Positions 8,601 through 17,328 of a stretch of DNA of 53,514 bases are shown in pieces. Where the stretch lies: contig DEQR01000072.1 in the NCBI GenBank assembly GCA_002360535.1, positions 1 to 53,514 on the forward strand, given 5' to 3'. The stretch comes from Thiobacillus sp. UBA3361. GTDB taxonomy: Bacteria; Pseudomonadota; Gammaproteobacteria; Burkholderiales; Thiobacillaceae. Every line of letters starts with the position of its first letter. Position 1 is the stretch's first letter. The position numbers and the translations under genes were made by a program. Under the pieces are notes generated by a model that was not told where the DNA came from, searched no databases, and worked only from the letters and a program-made list of their open reading frames with translations.

Positions 8601-11342
8601 GTGGCGGTTTTGAATTCACGGCGCATCATCAATTCCACCATCGTCGTGCTGACGGGCTTCGTCCTGGCCTTGTCCGGCGGCGCGGCCTAGCACGCCTGGC
8701 GGGACCATCGCGCGGCGCAGGATGTCTCCCTGGCCAACGCCCTGACCGATTCCCTCATCCAGGCCACCGGTCTGCATGCCCTGGAACGGGGCCTGACCGC
8801 GGCGGCCCTGGGCGATGTCCTTCGTCCGCATGCCACTCAGGCCGAGCGCATCGCCGATCTGCGCGGCCAGGGCGAGGCACACTGGCAACGGGCCATGGAC
8901 CTCGCCGGTGCCCTGGCGAACCGGCAGCCCATGGGCGCCGAATTCGTGGAAAAGCTCGCGGCAGCCAAAACGGCCCATGCCGGCGTGCTCCAGGCCAGGA
9001 CCGACGCCGGCGCCTGCCTGGGCGGCCGGCCCTGCACCCTGGACCCCCAGAACTGGATCCGCACCGTCACCCGCTTCATCGACCAGGCCGTGCTGTTGCA
9101 GGAGTCGGCCTTCCTGCCGGCGGATACGACGCAGCGGGTGGCACAGCTCAACCTGGCCCTCAAGCGCTGGGTGTGGATGGCCAGCGAGTACGCCGGCCGG
9201 GAGCGCGGCATCCTGGCCTGGCACGTGGCCATGCGCCGCCCCCTGCCGTTGGAGCTGCGCGAGGAGCTGGCCGCCCTGCGCGGCGTGGTGGAACACGCAC
9301 TCCACCAATTGCGCGAGATGCGCCAGATGCGCCGGACCGACGCGCGCATCGTTGCCGCCATCGATGGCCTCGAACGGGGCTTTCTGAACGATTACGAAAT
9401 CAGCCGCAACGAGGTCTAGGCCGCGGCGGGCAGCGGCGAATACCCGCTCGACGCCGGCGAATGGATGCGCCAGGCCACCCGCGGCATCGACAGCCTGCTG
9501 GCCGTGGCCGCCGCGGTCAGCCGGGTGGCGGACGAAGAGGCCAAGGCAACCATGGCGGCCAGCCGCCTCACCCTCTTCTGGTATCTGCTGATCGTCCTGC
9601 TGGCCGCGGGTCTGAGCCTGCTGGGCCTGATCTGGGTGCGCCGCACCGCCAACGCCCTGTTCCGCCAGAAGGAACTGGCCGAGGTGACCCTGCACTCCAT
9701 CGGCGACGCTGTCATCACCACGGACGCCGAGGCGCGCGTGGACTATCTCAACCCCGTGGCGGAGGAGATGACCGGCTGGAAGACCGCCGAGGCGCGCGGC
9801 CGGTCCCTGGCGGAGGTGTTCCGCATCGTCAACGGCCATTCCCGTCAGCCCCAGCCCAGCCCCATCGAGATTTGCCTGGCCGAGAACCGCGTGGTGGGAC
9901 TGGCCAGCAACACCGTCCTGCTCTCGCGTGGCTGTCGCGAATATGCCATCGAGGACAGCGCCGCGCCCATCCGCGACCGCGAGCATCGCGTGGTAGGCGG
10001 CGTGCTGGTGTTCTACGACGTGCTGCAATCGCGCTACGGCCCCCATCTGCTCGGCTACCACGCCTCCCACGACCCGGTGACGGGGCTCATCAACCGCGCC
10101 GAGTTCGAACGCCGCCTGTGCGAGTTCCGCGTGCGCTCGCGCGAGCATGGCGAACGCCACGCCCTGTGCTATGTGGACCTGGATCAGTTCAGGGTGGTGA
10201 ACGACACCTGCGGCCATGGCGCCGGCGACCAACTGCTCAGGCAGGTGGCCGGCCGCCTCGGCGGCCGGGTGCGCGAGAGCGACATCCTCGCCCGCCTGGG
10301 CGGCGACGAGTTCGGCCTGCTCCTGGCCAATTGCCCGGAGGAACGCGCCGCCGTGCTCGCCGAACAGGTGCGGGAGGCCATCGGCCAGCTGCGCTTCGAG
10401 TGGGACGGCAAGAGCTTCGACCTGCACGCCAGCATCGGCCTGGTGCCCATCGGTCCGGACAGCCCCACCCCCGCCGACCTGCTCGCCCAGGCGGACGCAG
10501 CCTGCAACGCGGCCAGGCAGAAGGGCCGCAACCGCGTCCAGGTCTATGCGGCGGGCGACCTGGACATGGCGCGCCGGCATGGCGAGATGCAATGGATCGC
10601 ACGCCTGACCCGCGCCCTGGAAGAAGACCGCTTCGTGCTGTATTGCCAGCCCATCGTTCCATTGCGCGGCGGGATGCCGCATTTCGAGATCCTGCTACGC
10701 CTGAAGGACGAGGACGGGCGCATCGTGCCGCCCGGCGACTTCATCCCGGCCGCGGAGCGCTACGACCTGATGCCCGCCATCGACCGCTGGGTGATCCGCC
10801 GCGCCCTGGCCGAGTTGGCCCTGCGGCAGGCTGCCGGGGTCGGGGATCGCCCCGGGATCTGCGGCCTCAACGTCTCCGGCGCCTCTCTGGGCGATGCGGA
10901 TTTCGAAGCCTTCCTGCGCGGGCAGTTCGCCGAACACGGCATCCCGCCCAGCCGGGTCTGTCTGGAAATCACCGAGACAGCGGCGGTGGCCAACCTGGAG
11001 CAGGCCGGCAGCCTGATCCGCAAGCTGCGCGCCGAGGGCTTCCGCTTCGCTCTGGACGACTTCGGCAGCGGCCTGTCCCCGTTCATGTACCTCAAGAGCC
11101 TGCCGGTGGACTACCTGAAGATCGACGGCGGCTTCGTGCGCGCCATGACCGAAAGCCCCGTGGCCCGCGCCACGGTGCAGGCCATACACGGTGTGGGGCA
11201 GGCCATCGGCATCGCCACCATCGCCGAATACGCTGAGAACGACGCCATCCTCGACGCCCTGCGGGAAATGGGCATCGACTATGCCCAGGGCTACGGCGTC
11301 GGCCGGCCCGTACCCATGGCGGACTATCTTCGGGCGGTGTGA
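8601..11342 (+). pseudogene. Membrane GGDEF/EAL c-di-GMP protein interrupted by two in-frame TAG codons
   Basis: One frame runs from GTG 8601 (or TTG 8610) to TGA 11340-11342, broken only by TAG at 8688-8690 and TAG at 9417-9419. Before the first TAG is a hydrophobic helix (IVVLTGFVLALSGGAA); between the two is an all-helical periplasmic sensor region of about 240 residues. After the second come a transmembrane helix (LTLFWYLLIVLLAAGLSLLG), a PAS domain (TLHSIGDAVITTDAEARV), a GGDEF domain (LGGDEF, intact) and an EAL-type domain (EILLRL instead of EALLR; DDFGSGLS and KIDGGF present). No frameshift occurs, and both stops differ from CAG by one base. The last 625 codons form an ATG-started open frame from 9465 that could still be made. 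TAG also ends fccA and sucA here, so general amber decoding is unlikely. Most likely a recent pseudogene; sequence error or local readthrough remain possible. Confidence 0.75.
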
Positions 11343-11516
11343 GGGGCTGTGTGGTGAAGGTGGAACTGCGCCGCGGCGCCATGGGCGCCCGCGCCCGTCT
11401 GGACCCGAACCTCGATCCGGGCGTGGCGGGCATGCGCCCTTGCCCCCTCTGATCCCAGCCCGGGCATGGAACCGTAGCCTCCGTTGGCCCACGGCTGCCG
11501 GAGCCGACGAACTGGA

Positions 11517-11530
11517 TTGACAAGAATCAA
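11517..11530 (+). promoter_or_regulatory. FNR/DNR-type binding site
   Basis: TTGACAAGAATCAA matches the FNR/DNR box TTGAT-N4-ATCAA with one mismatch. It lies about 106 nt upstream of the truncated-globin remnant and about 224 nt upstream of the Crp/Fnr-family gene. This suggests anaerobic or nitric-oxide-responsive control of what was once a globin gene, perhaps also of the regulator. The rest of 11343-11635 shows no gene. Confidence 0.55.
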
Positions 11531-11635
11531 GTATTCCAGCCGCGCCACTTGATACAAACCGCTCATTGAGGACGGGATGCGTGCCACCGCCGGCGCGGCC
11601 CCGGCCCGTATCCCATCCCACTGAAGGAGGAGCCC

Positions 11636-11716
11636 GTGCCCGAACCCACCCACTTTCAGCGCCTGGGCGGCTGCGAAGCCATCGCCGCTGCTCGCGACGG
11701 CATGGTGGAGTGCTGA
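11636..11716 (+). pseudogene. Truncated-globin N-terminal remnant
   Basis: GTG at 11636, preceded by a strong ribosome-binding site (GAAGGAGGAGCCC), encodes 26 residues ending at TGA 11714-11716. The stretch FQRLGGCEAIAAARDGMVE resembles the first helix of group-1 truncated haemoglobins (the usual pattern is LxxRLGGxxAIxAVVDxFV). I found no continuation of the globin fold in any frame before the next gene. It is probably a remnant left after a deletion; a real short leader peptide cannot be excluded. Assignment is from pattern memory over a short stretch, so confidence is moderate. Confidence 0.45.
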
Positions 11717-11753
11717 GCGGCTTCCCGCCGATCGCCCTTCGTTTACGACCGCC

Positions 11754-12548
11754 ATGACCGCCGGCGCACCCACCCCGTCCGCGCCACGCCGCAAGTATGT
11801 CCGGCGTCGGTGGCCCTCGACCCTGACCATCGGCCAGCCCCAGCCCGAGGAGCTGGCCGCTCGCCTGCGGCGTTTCGCCCTGTTCGCTGCGCTGCCGAAG
11901 ACGGCATTGCTCGCCCTGGCCGGATCGGCGCGGCAGCGGGCCTATCATGCCGGGGAATTGATCTGGCGGCAGGACGAGCCGAATCGCCGCGTCCTGTTCA
12001 TCGAGGAGGGACTGGCCATCACCTCCCGGGTGGTGCGCGACGGCCTGGATCGCACGTACGGCTTCTACGGCCCCGGCGATTCCATGGGGCTTTTTGCCAT
12101 CTGGGCCGGTATGCGCTATCCCACCGATGCCCGCGCCCTGAACGAGGGCATGATGGTCATCCAGCTCGACACACGGGCCATCGTGGAGATGGCCCGGGAA
12201 GACCCGGGCATGACCGAGCCCCTGCTGGAGGAAATCGGCCGTTTCACCGAGGCCTTCATCCGCAAGATCGACATCGTCAGCGCCGGCACCGTGGCGCGCC
12301 GCGTGGCCAGGCTGATGGACATGCTGGTCAAACGGTATGGCGTGGCGATGCCGGACGGAGGCAGGCGCCTGCCCTTCCGGCTGACGCTGGAGCAAATCGG
12401 CGCCATCGTTGACAACCGCTTCGAAACCGTGGCTCGGGTCCTGTCGGACTGGCGGCGGGAGGGATGGCTGAACATCGACGAGGACGGTTTCCACTTCGAG
12501 CGGCTGGACCGGCTGGAGGCCCTGCTGGCCAGCGACGTGCGCGGCTGA
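11754..12548 (+). CDS. Crp/Fnr-family transcriptional regulator
   Basis: 264 residues. After a basic N-terminal extension (about 1-35) comes a cyclic-nucleotide-binding-like beta-barrel (about 45-150, including RRVLFIEEGLAITSRVVRDG and the glycine-rich FYGPGDSMGLFA), a dimerisation helix, and a C-terminal winged helix-turn-helix (FRLTLEQIGAIVDNRFETVARVLSDWRREG). There is no N-terminal cysteine cluster, so it is not a classical [4Fe-4S] FNR; it could sense NO, heme or another ligand. No good Shine-Dalgarno precedes ATG 11754, and a start further in is possible. It lies 37 nt after the globin remnant, downstream of an FNR-like box. Confidence 0.82.
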   Translation: MTAGAPTPSAPRRKYVRRRWPSTLTIGQPQPEELAARLRRFALFAALPKTALLALAGSARQRAYHAGELIWRQDEPNRRVLFIEEGLAITSRVVRDGLDRTYGFYGPGDSMGLFAIWAGMRYPTDARALNEGMMVIQLDTRAIVEMAREDPGMTEPLLEEIGRFTEAFIRKIDIVSAGTVARRVARLMDMLVKRYGVAMPDGGRRLPFRLTLEQIGAIVDNRFETVARVLSDWRREGWLNIDEDGFHFERLDRLEALLASDVRG

Positions 12549-12656
12549 AGGCCTGCGCCAGGCTTACGCCCGGGCCTGGCCGTGGTCCACGTCCCGGGCA
12601 CCGAACAGCGGGGTCACCCACCCCGGTCGGGCCGGTGGCCAAACCAGCGCCGCGGG

Positions 12657-12887
12657 TCAGGTGCAGCCGCCACACTCATAGACCCCCGCGCGGGCCCGTT
12701 CCAACTCCTGAGCATAGTCATAATGCTCCTTCGACGCCCGCACCTCGATGGCGGCCGGGCTGGCGCGGCCATCCTGGATGAGCAGGGACCGGATGACCGC
12801 GTTCGCGTCGCTGAGCGGGGGGACCATCAGCAGTTGCAGCCGGTCGTAAACATCACGGTCGATAGTGATCTGGATGGATTCGCTCAT
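12657..12887 (-). CDS. Small ribbon-helix-helix-like protein
   Basis: 76 residues from ATG 12887 (AGGAGCGAGCC upstream); the longer in-frame extension from 13010 is not supported. The N-terminus SESIQITIDRDVYDRLQLL has the strand-then-helix pattern of RHH DNA-binding proteins or antitoxins, followed by a charged helix and the C-terminus YECGGCT with a CxxC pair. No toxin gene adjoins it, so an antitoxin role is not supported. Function unknown. Confidence 0.6.
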   Translation of the reverse strand: MSESIQITIDRDVYDRLQLLMVPPLSDANAVIRSLLIQDGRASPAAIEVRASKEHYDYAQELERARAGVYECGGCT

Positions 12888-12992
12888 GGCTCGCTCCTGA
12901 ATCGGGGAAGGGGTTTTCAATCTAGGCCATATTCCCGACCATGCAAGTCGGGTAATACCCAGGGCGCGAGCGCGCGGCGCTGTCAGCGAAAC

Positions 12993-13023
12993 CGGCCGCG
13001 GCGCGGGCATTCAGCCGCGGCCG
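12993..13023 (-). terminator. GC-rich hairpin downstream of the chemoreceptor gene
   Basis: Perfect 9-bp inverted repeat (CGGCCGCGG / CCGCGGCCG) with a 13-base loop, 20 nt beyond the chemoreceptor stop (13043) on the minus strand, followed on that strand by GGTTTCGC. Flanking AAAC/GTTT bases extend the stem with one bulge. Likely a rho-independent-like terminator with a weak T-tract. Confidence 0.5.
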
Positions 13024-13042
13024 TTTCCGTCCCGAGGAGCGG

Positions 13043-14691
13043 TTACAGGCGAAACCGGTCGGTCAGGCCGCGCAACTGGCCCGCCAGATTCTGAAGGTGC
13101 CTCGCGGCAGCCGCGGCCTGGCTGGCGGTGGCGCCGTTTTCCTCGGCGCCCTGGGCGATGTGTTCCATCTTCTGGGCGATGTCCCGTGCTGCCACGGCCT
13201 GTTCCCGCAAGGCGTGGTTGATGTCGTCCACCGCCCGGGTCACGTGTTCCGCGCCGGTACGGATGCCACCTACGGTATCGCCGGCCCGGCGCGTCAGTCC
13301 CACGCCTTCATCGACCCGCCCCACACCCGTCTCCATGGCCTGCACGGCCTGGCGGGTACCTTGCTGAATGCGGCCGATCATGTTGGCGATCTCGTTCGTG
13401 GAGCGGCTGGTCCGCTCGGCCAGTTTGCGCACCTCGTCGGCCACCACGGCAAAACCGCGCCCCTGTTCGCCGGCGCGGGCCGCTTCGATGGCGGCGTTCA
13501 GGGCCAGCAGGTTGGTCTGGTCGGCGATGTCGCGGATGACGTCGATGATGCCGGAGATCTGGCCGGTGATGCCTTCCAGCTCGCGGATGCTGGTGGCCGT
13601 GTCGTTGACCGCCTCGGCGATGCGCGTCATTTCCCCGGCGGCGGCGTGGATGACGCGGCCGCTTTCCTCGGACTGGGCGCCGGATCGGGCGGTGGTGTCG
13701 CGCGCCTCGCGGGCGTATTCCTCCACCTGGTCGATGGAGACCGAGAGCTGCTCCACCGAGGCGGCCATGCCCGAGGCGGCCTCGGACTGTTCCGCGCCGG
13801 CCTGGGCGGCGCGTCCGGCGGCGTCTGCCAGTTCGCGGGCGGACTGGTCCAGGTCGCCCACGTGGCCGCGGATGGCGCCAATGAGTTGGCGCAGTCCCCC
13901 CTGCATGGTGGCCAGTTCCCGCAGCATGCGGCCCAGTTCATCCCCGCCCATGTCCGGCACGGGGTGGATCAGGTCGCCCCCGGCCATGGCCGCCGTGGCC
14001 GCGCTGGCCGCCCGCAGGCTGGCGCCGATGCGCCGCAGGGTGAACCAGGTGCTGCCCAGCACCCCCACCAGCCCGATGATCAGGAGGCCGGCAAAGAGCA
14101 GACGGTTGTTGGCGTAGCGCGTCTCGGCGGCCTCGAATTCGGCGCGGGCCACATCCGCCTGCAGACGGATCAGGGCGGCGAGGGCGTTCGAGGCGGCCAC
14201 CCGTTCCTCGCGCCCGGCGCGCAGGAAGTCGGCCATCACCCCGGCGCCGTAGTCGCCCCCTCCACGGCCGCCACCGCCCGCATGATGCGATCCACCCAGA
14301 CCCGGCGCTTGACGGCGAAATCGGCGGCCAGAAGCTTTTCCTCCTCGGTGAGGTAGGTCTGCATGTAAGCGGCCCAAAGGGCGTCGATGTCCGCCTTGGT
14401 GGCGCGGATGGCGTCGGTATGCAGGCTGACCTTGTGATCATGCACGTGGTTCAAGGGGCCGGCGGGGTCATGCTGGAAGGCGGTCAGCACATGGGCATAG
14501 TTGGCGTCGATGTGTCTCTGGATCAGGGCCAGGTCGTGCATCGGCAGCGCTCGATCCAGATAGACCGTCTTCAGGGCGTCGCGGGATGCGCCGAGGCCCA
14601 GCCAGCCCGCCACCACGGTGGCGGTGAACAGGCCCAGGGACAGGATGGACACCAGCCAGAGTCGGCCGGCGAGGCTGAGGTGCTTGGTCAT
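13043..14691 (-). pseudogene. Methyl-accepting chemotaxis protein with a -1 frameshift
   Basis: ATG 14691 (GGGAG seven bases upstream) starts a typical receptor: transmembrane helix 1 (about residues 9-30), a helical periplasmic sensor region, then RVWVDRIMRAVAAVEG. In this frame translation stops at TGA 14236-14238 after 151 residues. The next frame carries the exact continuation from about 14255: DYGAGVMADFLRAGREERVA, transmembrane helix 2 (LLFAGLLIIGLVGVLGSTW), HAMP and a complete signalling domain with the hairpin tip EVRKLAERTSRSTNEIANMI, ending at TAA 13043. Adding one G to the 5-G run at about 14256-14260 restores a single 550-residue protein. So it is a single-base deletion, either a real mutation or a homopolymer sequencing error. 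Confidence 0.8.
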
Positions 14692-14865
14692 GGAAAGGCT
14701 CCCGCGAATTCGGATTGTCGTGATGGTTATCGGCGAGGCGAGGGGAGATTTGAGACCCGACGGGGCGCGCGGTTTGCCGTCTTGGGAATGGGCGCGCGTG
14801 CCGTCGGCGCGCGCGGGGGCGGCTCAGCGTCTGTGAATATTTCCAGAACGGCCACAAAACCGGGT

Positions 14866-14941
14866 GTCATCCCCGCGAAAGCGGGGATCCAGTGCTTGAT
14901 AACCCATTGAAATCCTGGATTCCCGCCGGCGCGGGAATGAC
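14866..14941. repeat. Paired inverted copies of a 27-bp palindromic intergenic repeat
   Basis: Two near-identical 27-bp units, at 14866-14892 and 14915-14941, face each other across 22 nt. Each unit is itself palindromic; the second contains ATTCCC-N8-GGGAAT. This is the widespread proteobacterial repeat that reads VIPAKAGIQ when translated. It lies in the 346-nt gap 14692-15037 between the chemoreceptor and the STAS gene. Nothing else but the 14965-14999 inverted repeat was found in that gap. Confidence 0.75.
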
Positions 14942-14964
14942 GATTCTTTCGGTGGGCGGCATTT

Positions 14965-14999
14965 TTTTGTAAACACCCTCACAGCGGGTGTTTACAAAA
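14965..14999 (-). terminator. 14-bp perfect inverted repeat after the STAS gene
   Basis: TTTTGTAAACACCC and its exact complement flank a 7-base loop. The element begins 39 nt after the STAS stop codon on the minus strand, so it probably ends the long operon that starts at 24662. On the minus strand the stem is followed by A residues, not U, so it is not a textbook rho-independent terminator; a transposon-end remnant is an alternative. Confidence 0.5.
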
Positions 15000-15037
15000 T
15001 CAAGTAGTCAATCGGCGGAGCAGCATGCGGGCTTCGG

Positions 15038-15381
15038 TCAGCCACACCCAAGTCTCTGCGACGCTGGCATGATCTCGAAGAACCGGTGGAAATGGGCGAC
15101 TTCGAGCACCTGCATGGCTATGCCGCGGGCGCCCAGGATGCGCGCTTGCCCAGCGGGGTCGCCTTTTCCTTCAGCAGCAGCAGCATGCCCAGGGCCGAAC
15201 TGTCCAGATACTCCACCTGGCTCAGGTCGATGTGGATGGCACGCGTCTCGGCGCGCGCCAGGGCCTTGTCGCAGGCGGCGCGAAAGGCGGACTGGCAGGA
15301 GAACACGAATCGCCCCCGGACACGGATGGTGGAGGTGTCGCCCAGAGGCCGGTGTTCACAGCACATGCCGTGTCGATTCAT
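15038..15381 (-). pseudogene. STAS-domain (anti-anti-sigma-like) protein, frameshifted
   Basis: From ATG 15381 (or 15366), overlapping the end of the GGDEF gene, the frame encodes STAS features: TIRVRGRFVFSCQSAFR and IDLSQVEYLDSSALGMLLLL. The Ser-Ser pair is where anti-anti-sigma proteins are phosphorylated. It then ends early at TAG 15118. The neighbouring frame continues the fold from about 15165 (GDPAGQARILGARGIAMQVL, then FHRFFEI) to TGA 15038. Adding one base in the AAAA run of AAGGAAAAGG restores a continuous protein of about 115 residues. Last gene of the nap/sulfur operon, presumably a partner of the HDOD/REC/GGDEF protein upstream. Real decay or a homopolymer error; I cannot tell which. 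Confidence 0.7.
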
Positions 15382-17299
15382 GAGCCGCGACCGGAGCGGC
15401 GCCGCAATGCAGCTTGCCGCGCGCCTGCGCGCAGATGCAGTCGCGGCCGGCCTGTTTGGCCGCGAACAGGGCATGGTCGGCGGCGGTGATCAGCGCCTCC
15501 ATGCCGGCCGGGTTTTTCTCACGCTCCGCCACCCCGATGCTGACGCTGGTGCGCAGGGTCTTACCGGCCGTCTCGATGGCCAGCGCGCGCACGGCGCGGC
15601 GCAGACGATCCGCGAGGGGCAGGGCGGTCTTGAGGCCGGTGCGGGGGCAAACCACCAAAAACTCCTCGCCCCCCACCCGGCAGACGCCGTCCCCTCGGCG
15701 CATGGCGCCACGCAGGGCCTGGGCGGTCTCGTGCAGCACGGCATCGCCGGCCGCGTGGCCGTGGGTGTCGTTGATGCCCTTGAAGCGGTCGATGTCGATC
15801 ATCATGACCGCCAGTTCGTGGCCTTCGCGGTCGGCCGTACTCCAGGCCCGCTCCAGGAGTTCCATGGCCGCCCGCCGGTTGGGCAGTTCGGTGAGCGGGT
15901 CGGTGAGGGCGGTGTGTTCCAGGCGGTGGTTGGCGATGGCCAGGTCGGCCGCCAGCTGCCGCAGCCGCGCCCGGTCCCGCGCGCCTTCGGCAAGCAGCAG
16001 GGCGTGCCGTGCCGCGGCGCGCAGACGCAGGCGCAGGTCGCGCGCCGTGGCCGGTTTAAGCAGGTAGTCGTCGGCGCCGGCATCGAGGATTTCGTTCAGG
16101 GCGCCTTCCGCCACCACGCTGGTGAGCACCAGGATGTACAGCGCGCGCCCCCAGTCCGCCGCGCGCAGCGTCCGGCACAGTTCCAGGCCGTCCATGCCGC
16201 CGAGAAAGCGGTCCACGATCACCACATGCGGCTGGGCTTCCACGGACAGGGCCAGGGCCTGCGCGCAGGTCGGCGCGGTCAGCACCTCGTGCCCGCCCTC
16301 CCGGACCAGCAACCGTTCCAGGGGCTGGCGCGAGGCGGCGTTGCCGTCCACCAGCAGCACCCGCAGACCAGTACCTTCGGCGGCCGGCGGCGAAGAAGGG
16401 TGGGTGGCCGGCGCGGCGGCGGAGTTGGCGAAGGACGGCAGCTCGGCGACAGGGACGTCCAGCAGACGGCCCCACTCCTGCCAGATGGGCAACGTCCGGT
16501 CCACCGTTGCGCCCAGGATCTCGGCATCCAGGCCCAGGCAGCCGCCCGCGTAGGCCAGGGCCTCGGCGCGGGCGGGGCGCGCCGGCGCGTCGGCCAGGCC
16601 CAGGTCGGCGATCCGGCCGGCCAGATGCAGCAGATGGGTGAGCCGCCAGGCGCGGGAATCGGGTTCGAAGCCGGCCGCTTCCGGCCGCTCGTGGTGCATG
16701 GCCGGCTCCGCCAGGGCCATGGGCAGTCCCCAATCGAGCAGCAGGGCGGCGGTCAGCTCGTTGTGGTCCACGCCCAGGCACTCTTGTTCGAGGGGTGCCG
16801 CCGCTTCGACGCTGTCCGCCCGCGCCAGCACCCCGGCGTATTCGGCCGGGTAGGCCGTGGCCAGCCCCAGCCTGCCGATGCGGGCCAGCAGGCCGCAGAC
16901 GAACAATTCGTCCGGCGCGGCGGCGCGCGTCAGAACGCCCAGTTCCTGTGCCGCCACGGCCATCAGCAGGCCTTGGGACCAGAAACCCGGGTAGTCGAAC
17001 CCCTCGCAGGCGCCCGTCGCGTGCCGGTCCAGCAGCGAAAACCCCAGGGCGAGGCGGCGCACGGCGGCCAGGCCCAGATGCTGGATGGCCTCCGAAACGG
17101 CGGCCACCGGCCGGCCGCCGCGCGCGGCCGAGTTGGCCTGGCGCAGCAGGCGGCCCGACAGGGCGGGGTCGGTTTGGGCCACCCGTGCCACCTCGGCCAG
17201 GCCGACTTCCTCCCGGCGGCAAAGCTCCAGGAGGGCCAGGGCCGTCCCCTCGGGGCTGGGCAAGGGCCCCTGGAGGGCCAGCTGATCCAGGGTCTTCAT
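15356..17299 (-). CDS. HDOD - response regulator - GGDEF signalling protein
   Basis: 647 residues from ATG 17299. Domains: HDOD (about 15-215; DPALSGRLLRQANSAARGG, then IQHLGLAAVRRLALGFSLLD), a receiver domain (about 275-390; LRVLLVDGNAASRQ, phospho-Asp region VVIVDRFLGGMDGLELC, DDYLLKPATA), and a GGDEF domain (about 430-600) with intact RVGGEEFLVV, so probably an active diguanylate cyclase. The acidic pocket at the receiver N-terminus is VDG rather than the usual DD, so phosphorylation is uncertain. It is 29 nt downstream of napB and overlaps the STAS gene, tying c-di-GMP signalling to the sulfur/nitrate operon. The in-frame extension above 17299 is antisense-like and rejected. Confidence 0.85.
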   Translation of the reverse strand: MKTLDQLALQGPLPSPEGTALALLELCRREEVGLAEVARVAQTDPALSGRLLRQANSAARGGRPVAAVSEAIQHLGLAAVRRLALGFSLLDRHATGACEGFDYPGFWSQGLLMAVAAQELGVLTRAAAPDELFVCGLLARIGRLGLATAYPAEYAGVLARADSVEAAAPLEQECLGVDHNELTAALLLDWGLPMALAEPAMHHERPEAAGFEPDSRAWRLTHLLHLAGRIADLGLADAPARPARAEALAYAGGCLGLDAEILGATVDRTLPIWQEWGRLLDVPVAELPSFANSAAAPATHPSSPPAAEGTGLRVLLVDGNAASRQPLERLLVREGGHEVLTAPTCAQALALSVEAQPHVVIVDRFLGGMDGLELCRTLRAADWGRALYILVLTSVVAEGALNEILDAGADDYLLKPATARDLRLRLRAAARHALLLAEGARDRARLRQLAADLAIANHRLEHTALTDPLTELPNRRAAMELLERAWSTADREGHELAVMMIDIDRFKGINDTHGHAAGDAVLHETAQALRGAMRRGDGVCRVGGEEFLVVCPRTGLKTALPLADRLRRAVRALAIETAGKTLRTSVSIGVAEREKNPAGMEALITAADHALFAAKQAGRDCICAQARGKLHCGAAPVAAHESTRHVL

Positions 17300-17328
17300 C
17301 GTCGTTCCGGGCGCTGTCCGACGCGGGC

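Noticed and set aside
8601..11342. Genome-wide reassignment of TAG as a sense codon
   Set aside because: fccA and sucA end naturally in TAG at the expected protein length in the same window, so TAG works as a stop; only this one gene has internal TAGs.
11754..12548. Classical oxygen-sensing FNR
   Set aside because: The N-terminal cysteine cluster needed for the [4Fe-4S] centre is missing, so only a general Crp/Fnr-family call is justified.
12657..12887. Antitoxin of a toxin-antitoxin pair
   Set aside because: RHH-like start, but no adjacent small toxin gene on either side.
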